From an uncultured Actinomycetes bacterium (GTDB taxonomy: Bacteria > Actinomycetota > Geothermincolia > Geothermincolales > RBG-13-55-18), in the NCBI GenBank assembly GCA_937128055.1, contig CAKZMC010000180.1:1-47191 (forward strand): 47,191 bases of DNA, given 5' to 3'. Positions 25,607-34,515 of this stretch are shown here, piece after piece (position 1 is the stretch's first letter; each line of letters starts with the position of its first letter). The notes beneath the pieces are model-generated. The model was not told where the DNA came from, ran no database searches, and was given only the letters and a program-made list of their open reading frames with translations. The translations under genes and the position numbers were made by a program.

Positions 25607-26529
25607 AGGCAAAGGGGGCGGGAAGAGAGCTCATGCATGCGGCGAACAGCGATGAGCGCCATTACGATACGCGCCTCCCCCGCTGGCTGCACCGCCAGGT
25701 GCGGGCGGGAAGGGGGATGCGGAGGGTGGAGGAAACCCTGCGCCGCCAGGGCCTGCACACCGTCTGCGAGAGCGCCAAGTGCCCCAACCGCATGGAATGT
25801 TTTTCCGTGCGCACCGCTACCTTCATGATCCTCGGGGACGTCTGCACCCGGGGATGCGCTTTCTGCGGCGTGAGCAAGGGAGAGCCGCTGGCCGTGCAGG
25901 ATGACGAGCCGGCGCGGGTGGCGGCGGCGGCCGCGTCGCTGGGACTGCGGCACGTGGTGGTGACCAGCGTCACCCGTGATGACCTCCCGGACGGGGGGGC
26001 ATCCGCGTTCGCCGCGACGGTAAGGGAGGTGCGCGGGTGCCTGCCGCGGGCCACGGTAGAGGTGCTCGTGCCCGATTTCCAGGGAGACGAGGAGGCCCTG
26101 CGGCGGGTGGTGGCGGAAGGGCCTCATATCCTCAACCATAACCTGGAGACAGTGAGGGAACTCTATGCGCGGGTGAGGCCGGGAGCGGATTACCGGCGTT
26201 CCCTGCACCTGCTGGAGGCGGCGAGGGGCATGGACGGGGGCATGAAAACGAAGAGCGGCCTCATGGTGGGCCTGGGGGAAACACGCGCGCAGCTGCGAAC
26301 CGCCTTTCGTGACCTCGCCGGGGTGGGGTGTGATATGCTCACCATCGGCCAGTACTTGCGCCCCGGCAGGGAGCAGTTGAGGGTGGAAAGGTTTCTCTCC
26401 CCGCGTGAGTTCGATGAGCTGGGGGAGGAGGCCAGGGAAGCGGGCATACCGCTGGTGGCCTCGGCCCCCTTCGTGCGCAGCTCCTACCGGGCGAGGGAAC
26501 TTTTTACCCGCATGGAAGGAGAAGAATGA
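25603..26529 (+). CDS. lipA: Lipoyl synthase
   Basis: Radical-SAM enzyme inserting two sulfurs into octanoyl groups on lipoyl-carrier proteins. The product is 308 aa. The auxiliary cluster motif has Cys55, Cys60 and Cys66 (CESAKCPNRMEC); the radical-SAM motif has Cys81, Cys85 and Cys88 (CTRGCAFC); the C-terminal RSSY that supplies the serine ligand is present (FVRSSYRA). Its start overlaps the stop of the methionine synthase by 4 nt, and acsE follows after 39 nt. No lipoyl-dependent enzyme or lipB/lplA is in the window; a glycine cleavage system elsewhere would connect lipoate with methylene-THF. Confidence 0.95.
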   Translation: MKAKGAGRELMHAANSDERHYDTRLPRWLHRQVRAGRGMRRVEETLRRQGLHTVCESAKCPNRMECFSVRTATFMILGDVCTRGCAFCGVSKGEPLAVQDDEPARVAAAAASLGLRHVVVTSVTRDDLPDGGASAFAATVREVRGCLPRATVEVLVPDFQGDEEALRRVVAEGPHILNHNLETVRELYARVRPGADYRRSLHLLEAARGMDGGMKTKSGLMVGLGETRAQLRTAFRDLAGVGCDMLTIGQYLRPGREQLRVERFLSPREFDELGEEAREAGIPLVASAPFVRSSYRARELFTRMEGEE

Positions 26530-26568
26530 ACAGTCAAGCCGACCGCAAGAGCGACGAAGGAGGAGGAA

Positions 26569-27456
26569 ATGCTGGTCATCGGGGAAAAGGTCAACGTGAT
26601 GATGAAGAAGATCGGCCAGGCCATGAAGGAATACGACAAGAAGCCCATCCAGGAGATGGCGTTGCTCCAGGTGGAAGGGGGCGCCAACTGGCTGGATATC
26701 AACCTGGGGCCGGCCACCAAGGAGGGGCCCGAACGCATGCGTTTCGTGGTCCAGGCGGTGCAGGAGGTAACCGACGTCCCGCTGGCCCTGGACACCATGA
26801 ACATCGAGGCCATGAAGGCCGGCCTGGAGGTCGTCGAGGGCAGGGAGGTCATGATCAACTCCATCTCCTCGCAACCGGAGCGCATCGAGAGTCTCATGCC
26901 CATGGCCGTGGAACACAACGCCTGGGTGGTCGGGCTGGTGCTCAACGCGCAGGGAAACGTGCCCCGTGACGCCAACGAGAGGGTGGAGGTGGCCTACAAC
27001 ATCATCATGGCCGCCCAGGAATACGGCATTCCCCTGGATAAGCTCCTCATCGACCCCATCGTGCTGCCCATCAGCGTGACCCAGGACCAGGTACACGCCC
27101 TCATCGACGCCATGGACATGCTGCAGGGTGTCTTCTCGGAGTTCGACCCCCCGCCGGGCACGGTAGTGGGTCTCTCCAACGTCTCCAACAGCGTCCCCGA
27201 CGAGTCGCTCTGCAGCCTGCTCAACCGCACTCTGCTGGCGGTGCTCATGGTCAAGGGACTGACGGCGGCTATCGTGGATCCCAACGACGAATCCCTCATG
27301 GGAGTGATAAACGGGAACGAGGAATACCAGATAGTGGAAAAGATCGTCAATGGGGAAGCGGTGGACGAGAGCGACCCCACGGCCGTCGAGCTCCTAAAGA
27401 CCTGGAGGGTGCTCACCGAAGAAACCCTTTACGCCCATTCCTACCTGGAGCTTTGA
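26569..27456 (+). CDS. acsE: Methyltetrahydrofolate:corrinoid iron-sulfur protein methyltransferase
   Basis: Moves the methyl group from methyl-THF to Co(I) of AcsCD. The product is 295 aa, a pterin-binding TIM barrel. Recognisable elements are MLVIGEKVNVMMKK, GANWLDINLGPAT (pterin-binding Asp), PLALDTMN, MINSISSQPER and VVGLSNVSNSVP. It is about 30 residues longer than the Moorella enzyme, mainly at the C-terminus (VEKIVNGEAVDESD onward). The start has a strong GGAGGAGG. It ends the carbon-fixation part; a 137-nt gap (27457-27593) with no clear terminator separates it from the formate dehydrogenase genes. Confidence 0.95.
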   Translation: MLVIGEKVNVMMKKIGQAMKEYDKKPIQEMALLQVEGGANWLDINLGPATKEGPERMRFVVQAVQEVTDVPLALDTMNIEAMKAGLEVVEGREVMINSISSQPERIESLMPMAVEHNAWVVGLVLNAQGNVPRDANERVEVAYNIIMAAQEYGIPLDKLLIDPIVLPISVTQDQVHALIDAMDMLQGVFSEFDPPPGTVVGLSNVSNSVPDESLCSLLNRTLLAVLMVKGLTAAIVDPNDESLMGVINGNEEYQIVEKIVNGEAVDESDPTAVELLKTWRVLTEETLYAHSYLEL

Positions 27457-27593
27457 TCGGGGATCACAGGCCATCGGGCTGGCAAGGACGTAGCGGCCGG
27501 TTTTTCTCCAGCTGTGGGACGATGGAGCGGCGATCCGCGCCCTGCGGAATCAGCATTGCCCGGCGTTGTGGGTGACAAGGAGGTTGGTGACCG

Positions 27594-28124
27594 ATGGAAA
27601 AAGAGGGTTGCAGTTGCAATCGCAGTTTCGTGCCCCCGGAGGACCTCAGTCCTCTGGAGGATATCGTGGAGAGGTACAGGGGGGAACGTGGAGCCCTCAT
27701 ATCCGTGTTCCACGAGATCCAGCAGACCTACGGGTACCTCGACGAGGGAATAATGGGCGAGCTGGCGAAAAAACTCGGCTATCAGTTGAGCCACCTGTAC
27801 GGGCTGGCGACGTTTTACACCCAGTTCAGGCTGAAGCCGATAGGTAAGCATCTGATACGCATCTGTCACGGTACCGCCTGCCACGTCCGCAATGTGAGGG
27901 AGGTCACCGAGGAGGCGAAGAGGTTCCTGAACATCGTACCGGGGGAGACGACAGAGGACATGTATTTCACTCTGGAGACGGTCAACTGCCTCGGAACCTG
28001 CGCCATTGCGCCCGTTTTGGTGGTGGACGGTGTCTATCATGGCCATATGACCCCCAGCAAGATGAAGAAACTTCTTGAGAAGATGGTAAAAGAGGGAGGT
28101 CGGGAAGCAAGTGGCCAGGATTGA
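27594..28124 (+). CDS. NuoE/HydC-like [2Fe-2S] subunit of formate dehydrogenase complex
   Basis: A thioredoxin-fold [2Fe-2S] protein of 176 aa. The helical N-terminal domain has LISVFHEIQQTYGYL and YGLATFYTQFRL; cluster cysteines are in ICHGTACHVRN and in NCLGTCAIAPVLVVDG. Such subunits pass electrons between the NuoF-like flavoprotein and other clusters in NAD(P)-linked hydrogenases and formate dehydrogenases. An extra CSC near the N-terminus (EGCSCNRSF) is unusual. The ribosome site AAGGAGGT is 9 nt before the ATG, and the gene overlaps the NuoF-like gene by 14 nt. Its order with the next two genes makes it part of a three-subunit formate dehydrogenase. Confidence 0.9.
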   Translation: MEKEGCSCNRSFVPPEDLSPLEDIVERYRGERGALISVFHEIQQTYGYLDEGIMGELAKKLGYQLSHLYGLATFYTQFRLKPIGKHLIRICHGTACHVRNVREVTEEAKRFLNIVPGETTEDMYFTLETVNCLGTCAIAPVLVVDGVYHGHMTPSKMKKLLEKMVKEGGREASGQD

Positions 28125-29970
28125 AACCCCCGCCGACCTGGAGCAGTACAGGCTCCAGTTAAGGGAAAAGTTCGGAAAATACCAGTATGCGGTGTCCGTG
28201 TGTGGCGGGACCGGTTGTCGGGCTTACGATTGTATAAACGTCTTCGAGACCCTTCGTGAGATCATAGACAAGAAGGACATGAGCCATACCGTAAACCTTA
28301 GGCTCACCGGCTGTCAGGGCTTCTGCGAGATGGGCCCCCTTATGTTCATCCACAAAAACGGCATCTTTTACGTCCGGATCTCGCCCGAGGCCGTGGAGAG
28401 AATAGTGGAGAGCTCCATCCTTGGCGACGAAGTGGTCGAGGAGCTGTTGTACAAGAGCCCGGCGGACGGGAGAAGGATAGTCCATCAACAAGAGATCCCC
28501 TTCTACAACAAGCAGAGGAGGTTCCTCCTGGCTATGAACAGGGACATCGATCCCCTCAACATCGATGATTACATCGCCAAGGGCGGATACGGGTCACTGG
28601 CGTGGGCACTGTTCGAGAGTTCTTCGGAGGAGATCATCGACATCATAGAGCGCGCCGGTCTCCGGGGAAGGGGAGGAGCCGGTTTTCCCACGGGCAGGAA
28701 ATGGAGGATCGCGAGGCAAGCGCCATCACCGGACGGGATCAAGTATGTCATTTGCAACGCGGACGAAGGTGACCCTGGTGCCTACATGGACCGGAGCCTT
28801 CTCGAAGGCAACCCTCATCAGGTCATTGAGGGCATGACCATAGGGGCTTATGCCATCGGGGCCAGTGAGGGTTACGTGTATGTGCGTCATGAATACCCGC
28901 TTGCCGTGCACCACCTCCTGGAAGCGCTGGACCAAGCGAGGGAAAAGGGCCTCCTTGGAAAGAACATTTTGGGATCGGGTCTGGATTTCGACATCAAGGT
29001 GAGCGTGGGAGGAGGGGCGTTCGTCTGCGGCGAGGAGACGGGTCTTATCGCCAGCATAGAGGGAAAGAGGGGTATGCCCAGGCCGCGGCCTCCGTATCCC
29101 GCCAACTACGGCCTCTGGGGGAGGCCGACGAACATCAACAACGTTGAGACGTGGCAAAACGTACCCCTCATACTCCAGATGGGCGCGGACGAGTATGCCA
29201 AGATAGGCACCGAGAAGAGCAAGGGGACCAAGATTTTCTCGCTGGTGGGAAAGATCAACAATACCGGGCTGGTAGAGGTTCCCATGGGGATAACCCTGAG
29301 AGAGATCGTTTACGAGATAGGGGGAGGCATCCCCAGGGGCAAGGCCTTCAAGGCCGTCCAGACGGGTGGGCCATCCGGCGGATGTATTCCGGCCCATCTT
29401 CTGGACATCCCCGTGGACTTCGAGCGCCTCCAGGAGGTGGGCTCCATGATGGGTTCCGGAGGCATGATAGTGATGGACGAGAACACCTGCATGGTGGACA
29501 TCGCCCGTTATTTCATGGAGTTCTTGACCCATGAATCCTGTGGCAAGTGCGTTCCCTGCCGGTTGGGCACCAAGAGGATGCTGGAGATACTCACCAAGAT
29601 CTGCGACGGCCAGGGGACCAACGAGAACCTGGAGGCACTGGAGTCTCTGGCCGCGGATATAAAAGCGTCCAGCCTTTGCGCCCTTGGGGGGACATCCCCC
29701 AACCCCGTCCTGACCACCTTGAGGTATTTCCGCGATGAGTACGAGGAGCACATAGTCAACAAGAGATGTCCTGCAGGAATATGCCAGGCGCTGATCACCC
29801 TGCGCATCGACCCGGATACATGTACAGGGTGCGGTGCGTGCTTGAAGATCTGTCCCGTGGAGGCGATAAGTGGGGAGAAAAAACAACCCCATTCCATAGA
29901 CCCCGAGGTCTGCATACGCTGCAAGCTGTGCATCAGCCGTTGCCCCAAAGAGGCCATATACACGGAATGA
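28111..29970 (+). CDS. NuoF/HydB-like NAD(P)-binding flavoprotein subunit of formate dehydrogenase
   Basis: A 619-aa diaphorase subunit. Domains in order: N-terminal thioredoxin-like [2Fe-2S] (CGGTGCRAYDC, GCQGFCEMGP); Nuo51 FMN/NAD domain (GRGGAGFPTGRKW, CNADEGDPGAYMDR, GGGAFVCGEETGL); SLBB; [4Fe-4S] motif ESCGKCVPCRLG; and two C-terminal ferredoxin [4Fe-4S] motifs (CTGCGACLKICPVEAI, CIRCKLCISRCPKEAI). This is the HydB layout of bifurcating hydrogenases and related formate dehydrogenases, so electron bifurcation with ferredoxin is possible but unproven. The start is GTG at 28111 after GGGAGGT. FdhA starts 10 nt after the stop. Confidence 0.93.
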   Translation: MARIETPADLEQYRLQLREKFGKYQYAVSVCGGTGCRAYDCINVFETLREIIDKKDMSHTVNLRLTGCQGFCEMGPLMFIHKNGIFYVRISPEAVERIVESSILGDEVVEELLYKSPADGRRIVHQQEIPFYNKQRRFLLAMNRDIDPLNIDDYIAKGGYGSLAWALFESSSEEIIDIIERAGLRGRGGAGFPTGRKWRIARQAPSPDGIKYVICNADEGDPGAYMDRSLLEGNPHQVIEGMTIGAYAIGASEGYVYVRHEYPLAVHHLLEALDQAREKGLLGKNILGSGLDFDIKVSVGGGAFVCGEETGLIASIEGKRGMPRPRPPYPANYGLWGRPTNINNVETWQNVPLILQMGADEYAKIGTEKSKGTKIFSLVGKINNTGLVEVPMGITLREIVYEIGGGIPRGKAFKAVQTGGPSGGCIPAHLLDIPVDFERLQEVGSMMGSGGMIVMDENTCMVDIARYFMEFLTHESCGKCVPCRLGTKRMLEILTKICDGQGTNENLEALESLAADIKASSLCALGGTSPNPVLTTLRYFRDEYEEHIVNKRCPAGICQALITLRIDPDTCTGCGACLKICPVEAISGEKKQPHSIDPEVCIRCKLCISRCPKEAIYTE

Positions 29971-29980
29971 GGAGGGCGCA

Positions 29981-32710
29981 ATGAAACATATCAGTCTGAC
30001 CATCGACGGCATCGAGGTTATAACCACTCCTGGCCGTACCATCCTCGAAGCGGCGGCAGAGGCCGGAATCAGAATCCCTACCCTGTGCTACGACCCGCGG
30101 CTGGAGCCCTACGGTTCGTGCAGGGTCTGTCTAGTGGAGGTGGAAGGGCAGGGCCGGGGGTTCCTTCCCGCTTGCGCTACCCCGGCCGACGAGGATATGG
30201 TTGTGCGAACCGACACGGAAAAATTGAGGGGGATAAGGCGGACCATCATCGAGTTGCTCCTGTCCGACCATCCCAACGACTGCATGACCTGTGAGAGCGC
30301 CGGAAACTGCGAGCTGCAGGATCTGGCCTACGAGTATGGCGTGAGGAAACCGCGATTTCAGGGCGAACAGCATCACCATGAAGCGATTGTTGATAATCCA
30401 ATTATCGAGCGTGACTACAACAAATGCGTACTCTGCGGACGGTGCGTACGCATCTGCCGCGAAGTGCAGGGGGTGGGGGTATACGATTTCGCCAACCGGG
30501 GCTTCGAGGCCGTCCCGGGCACACCCTATAACCGGCCCCTCACCGAAACCCCCTGCGAGTTCTGCGGGCAGTGCGTCTCCACTTGCCCCACAGGGGCCAT
30601 CGTGTCCATACCTTCCAAGGGGAAGGGGAGGTCATGGCAGGTTCGCAAGGTAAGGACAACCTGTGCCTACTGCGGGTGCGGATGCCAGATAGACCTCCAC
30701 GTGCGCGACGGGAGGATTGTGGATGTCTCCTCACCGCTCATGGTGGGGCCGGGTGAGGGAAACCACTGTGCCAAGGGTCGATACGGTTACGGTTTCGTCC
30801 ACCATTCGGATCGGCTGACCACCCCCCTGGTCAGGAAAGAGGGGGAGCTGGTCCCGGCAACCTGGGAGGAGGCCCTGGGTCTGGTTGCCGACCGAATCTC
30901 AAAGGCGGTGAAAGAACAGGGGCCCGACAGCGTGGCCTTTCTCGCCTCGGCGCGTTGCACCAACGAGGAGAACTACCTTTTCCAGAAATTAGCCCGCGCG
31001 GTGGTCGGCACTAACAACGTGGACCACTGCGCACGTTTATGACACAGCTCTACGGTCGCCGGTCTGGCGACGGTCTTCGGAAGCGGTGCCATGACCAACT
31101 CGTTGGAGGACCTGGAGCAGGCCGCCTGCATCCTGGTGATCGGCTCCAACACGACGGAAGCCCATCCCATTGTGGGATTACGCATTAAGAAGGCTGTCAT
31201 GAAGAACGACTGCAAGCTCATAGTGGCCGAACCACGCCGTATTCGTCTCTGCTATTATGCCGACCAGTGGATCAGGCAGATGCCGGGCACGGACGTGGCG
31301 TTGCTCAACGGGATGATGAACGTGATCCTCTCCGAGGGCCTTGCCGACGAGGAGTTCATCAGGGAACGGACCGAGGGCTTCGAGGAGTTCAAGAAAATAA
31401 TCGAACAGTATCCCCCGGAAAGGGCGACCGAGATCTGCGGCGTGCGCCCCGAGGAGATACGCCGAGCCGCTCGCACTTTCGCTTCCGCGCCCTCGGCGGC
31501 CATAGTTTACGCCATGGGGATCACCCAGCACAGCCACGGGGTGGACAACGTCATCTCCCTGGCCAACCTGGCCATGCTAACCGGTAACGTGGGCAAAGTC
31601 GGCGCGGGCGTCAATCCATTGCGGGGGCAGAACAACGTCCAAGGGGCTTGCGACATGGGTTGCCTGCCCAATGTATTTCCAGGTTATCAGGCTGTCACCG
31701 ACTCCCAGGCAAGGGAGAAGTTCGAAAGGGCGTGGGGTGTGGAGAGGTTACCCGAAACACCCGGGCTCACCCTCATGGAGATGACGGACGCCGCGTCTCG
31801 TGGCGAGGTCGAGGTGCTCTACATCATGGGAGAGAACCCGGTGATCTCCGACCCCGACGTCGCTCACCTCAAGGAGGCATTGGAAGGACTGAACTTCCTG
31901 GTGGTCCAGGACATCTTCCTCACGGAGACGGCGGCCTACGCCGACGTGGTCCTCCCCGCAGCCTCCTTTGCCGAGAAGGAGGGGACCTTCACCAACACCG
32001 ACCGCCGCGTGCAGCGGGTGCGCAAGGCGGTGGAGCCGCCGGGAGAGGCCAGGGAGGATTCCTGGATCATAGCTCAGGTGGCGGCCAGGATGGGCTATAA
32101 TATGGGAGACATATCCGCGCCATCGGTCATGGAGGAGATAGCCGGCCTCACGCCCTCCTATGCGGGTATCTCCTATCGCAGGCTGGAGGAACTCGGGGAA
32201 TTGCGCTGGCCCTGTCCCTCCCCGGATCACCCCGGAACTCCCATTCTCCATGTAGAAAAGTTTACCAGAGGAAAAGGAAAGTTCAGTCCGGTGGAGTACA
32301 GGCCTCCCGCTGAGGTGCCGGATGATGAGTACCCGCTGATCCTGACCACGGGGCGTGTCCTGCTGCATTACCATACGGGTAGCATGACCCGTCGCGTGCA
32401 GGCCCTGCATGAGCTGGACCCGGAGAACCAGGTGTGGGTAAACCCTGCTGACGCAGGGCGACTGGGGATACAGAGCGGCGAGGAGGTCGGAGTGGAATCC
32501 AGGCGGGCAGCCATCAAGGTAAGGGCCAAGGTGACGGAGAGAGTACCTAAAGGCATAGTCTTCATCCCCTTCCACTTCGGCGAGTCGCCCGCCAACGCTT
32601 TGACCAACACGGCGCTGGACCCGGTAGCCAAGATACCGGAGCTGAAGGTGGCGGCGGTGCGCATCATAGCCGGGCCGGACAAGGATAAGCTGTCCTTCGT
32701 GAGGGCCTGA
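29981..32710 (+). CDS. fdhA: Formate dehydrogenase alpha subunit, selenocysteine-containing (UGA read at 31040-31042)
   Basis: Reversible CO2/formate oxidoreductase, first step of the methyl branch. One gene of 909 aa if the in-frame TGA (codon 354) is read as selenocysteine. The N-terminal NuoG-like part has a [2Fe-2S] motif ([12 protein letters not shown]), a His-ligated cluster ([15 protein letters not shown]) and two ferredoxin motifs ([22 protein letters not shown]). A Mo/W-bisPGD domain follows, with [11 protein letters not shown]. The UGA sits in [17 protein letters not shown], the Sec site of FdhH-type enzymes. Subtracting the ~214-aa extension puts it at the Sec140 position of E. coli FdhH. 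A SECIS hairpin follows. The second part (31091-32710) stays in frame and ends with the MPT dinucleotide-binding domain. Annotation as two genes would be wrong. Confidence 0.95.
31040..31080 (+). promoter_or_regulatory. Bacterial SECIS element with its UGA codon
   Basis: TGA (31040-31042) is followed by a hairpin with stem GTCGCC (31055-31060) and GGCGAC (31066-31071) and loop GGTCT (31061-31065). The E. coli fdhF SECIS has the same GGUCU loop at the same distance (nucleotides 22-26 counted from the U of UGA). The U at position 17, bulged in E. coli, is present but can pair with A31070 here. It should bind SelB and direct selenocysteine insertion. selA, selB and selC are not in the window. 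Confidence 0.9.
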
Positions 32711-32766
32711 CGCGTGCGGGCGGTGGAGGGAAAGCGCGATAGATGGGAACAGCATGCAAGGGAATA

Positions 32767-32795
32767 CTGACCACCGCCATTTACAATGGTAGAAT
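32767..32795 (+). promoter_or_regulatory. Candidate promoter of the acyl-CoA synthetase-like gene
   Basis: CTGACC (32767-32772) and TAGAAT (32790-32795) are 17 nt apart. Transcription would start about 90 nt before the ATG at 32895. It lies in the 184-nt gap after fdhA, so the synthetase gene probably has its own promoter. Confidence 0.5.
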
Positions 32796-32894
32796 ATTAG
32801 CGGACCGGGACGGAAACGGGCAAAGGGAAGCTTGTCGGATAGCGAGGTTCCAGGAAGGGGCCCCAGGAGCAGGCAGAGACGGGAGAGATGAAAT

Positions 32895-34409
32895 ATGAAT
32901 CTATACCAGAATCTCGTGACCACGATGGAACAGAATCCCGATGCTACAGCCCTCTACTTCGGGCACGAAACCATCTCCTACGGAGAGCTGTTGTCGCGCG
33001 TAAACCGGCTCGCCAATGCCCTACGCGAAATGGGGGTGGACGAGAATTCCAAGGTGGCCATCCTGCTCCGCAACGTGCCGGAATTCGTAATCTCCTACTA
33101 TGCGATACTGGGCTTGGGCGCGGTGGTCGTCCCCCTCTGCTACATGTGCCTGGCGGAAGAGGTAGAGAAGATAGTCTGTGATTCAGCCGTGGAGACCCTC
33201 ATCACCAACTTCGAGTTCGACGATATGGTGAAGGAACTCCAGAACTCCATGTGCTCCCAGATACGCCGCATCATCGTCAGCGAGGCTCCCGAGCTGGAGG
33301 GGGTCATCCAGTTCGAGAAGTTGCTGGAGGGGAAGCCGGAGGACCTTAAGTCCGTGGAACGATCCGAGGACGACGTGGCGGCGATACTTTACGCGCCCAC
33401 CTCCTCCAGGGTGGTCCGCGGATGCATGCTGACCCACGGCAACCTGGACTGGAACGCGCAGGCGGTGGCGACGATGGACGTCCTCAAAGCGGAAGACGTG
33501 GTCATGGGCGTGCTCCCTTTCTTCGCCGCCTATGGGCAGAGCTGCGTGATGAACGCGTCCATCAAGGCCGGGTGCAGCATCGTCCTGCACGAGTCCTTCA
33601 TCCCCGGGGAAGTGCTCAAGTCCCTGCAGCACGAGCAGGTGACGGTGTTCTTCGGGGTACCCACCATGTACGTGTACATCCTCAACCATCCCCTCATTTA
33701 CCAGTACGACCTTGGCGCAGTGCGGTTGTGGGTCTGCGGGGGAGCGCCCTTCCCGCGCGAGGTCATGGAGCGCTGGAACAACGAGCTGGGGGCGCGCATC
33801 TACGAGGGCTACGGGCTTACCGAGGCAGCCCCCGTGGTCACCATGCAGCCGCTGGACGGGCCGTACAAGACGGGTTCCATCGGGGTGCCCGTGCAGGGGA
33901 TCGAGGTCAGGGTGGTGGACGAGGAAGGCAAGGAGCTCTCGCGCGGCGAGGTGGGGGAGCTCATCGTGCGCGGACCCAACGTGATGAAGGGTTATTACAA
34001 TAAGCCCGAGGAGACGGACAAGGTCCTCAAGGACGGGTGGCTGCACACGGGTGACATGGTGTACATGGACGAAGACGGCTACCTGTTCATCGTGGGCCGC
34101 AAAAAAGACCTCATCATCAGGGGCGGGTTCAACATCTATCCCCGCGAGATAGAGGAGATCCTGGTGTCGCACCCCCTCATCTCCGAGGCGGCGGTGGTCG
34201 GCATCCCCAATAAGTACCTGGGCGAGGAGGTCAAGGCCTACGTGAAGCAGAAGCCGGGGTCCAACCTCAGCGAGGAGCAGGTGCTCGAGTATTGCGAGGA
34301 GAGGCTTCCCTATTACAAGACGCCCAAGTTCGTGGTGTTCGTGAAATCCTTCAAGAAGGACCCCTCGGGGCAGATCCTCAAGGACCTCATCGAGGACGTG
34401 TCCCAGTAG
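32895..34409 (+). CDS. ANL-superfamily acyl-CoA synthetase-like protein with altered active-site motifs
   Basis: The product is 504 aa with the two-domain fold of acyl/aryl-CoA ligases. Normal motifs: EGYGLTEAAP (A5), WLHTGDMVYMDEDGY (A7), FIVGRKKDLIIRGGFNIYPREIE (A8). The phosphate loop, normally YTSGTTGxPKG, reads YAPTSSRVVRG (166-176): both glycines and the lysine are lost, yet the next residues CMLTHGNL are standard. The catalytic lysine of the C-terminal motif (xxGKxxR) is Gln493 in DPSGQILKD. Known mutants of that lysine lose adenylation, so the protein may do only the thioester half-reaction, use another substrate, or be regulatory. It is flanked by its own promoter and a strong terminator. 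Confidence 0.85.
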   Translation: MNLYQNLVTTMEQNPDATALYFGHETISYGELLSRVNRLANALREMGVDENSKVAILLRNVPEFVISYYAILGLGAVVVPLCYMCLAEEVEKIVCDSAVETLITNFEFDDMVKELQNSMCSQIRRIIVSEAPELEGVIQFEKLLEGKPEDLKSVERSEDDVAAILYAPTSSRVVRGCMLTHGNLDWNAQAVATMDVLKAEDVVMGVLPFFAAYGQSCVMNASIKAGCSIVLHESFIPGEVLKSLQHEQVTVFFGVPTMYVYILNHPLIYQYDLGAVRLWVCGGAPFPREVMERWNNELGARIYEGYGLTEAAPVVTMQPLDGPYKTGSIGVPVQGIEVRVVDEEGKELSRGEVGELIVRGPNVMKGYYNKPEETDKVLKDGWLHTGDMVYMDEDGYLFIVGRKKDLIIRGGFNIYPREIEEILVSHPLISEAAVVGIPNKYLGEEVKAYVKQKPGSNLSEEQVLEYCEERLPYYKTPKFVVFVKSFKKDPSGQILKDLIEDVSQ

Positions 34410-34458
34410 GAGAAAGGCGGCACCCTCCCGGACCCGTGGGGAAAGCCGCTCGAAGCAG

Positions 34459-34481
34459 GGCGGGAATCTTCCCGCCTTTTT
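34459..34481 (+). terminator. Rho-independent terminator
   Basis: GGCGGGAA-TC-TTCCCGCC forms a perfect 8-bp stem followed by TTTTT. It ends the acyl-CoA synthetase-like transcript 50 nt after the stop. This is the most classical terminator in the window. Confidence 0.9.
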
Positions 34482-34515
34482 CGTGGCCGCGTCGCGGGCG
34501 AAGGGGAGGAATGCG

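Noticed and set aside
31043-31090. Nonsense mutation or gene split in formate dehydrogenase
   Set aside because: The frame is unbroken on both sides of a single UGA at the known Sec site, and a SECIS-like hairpin follows; selenocysteine explains it better.
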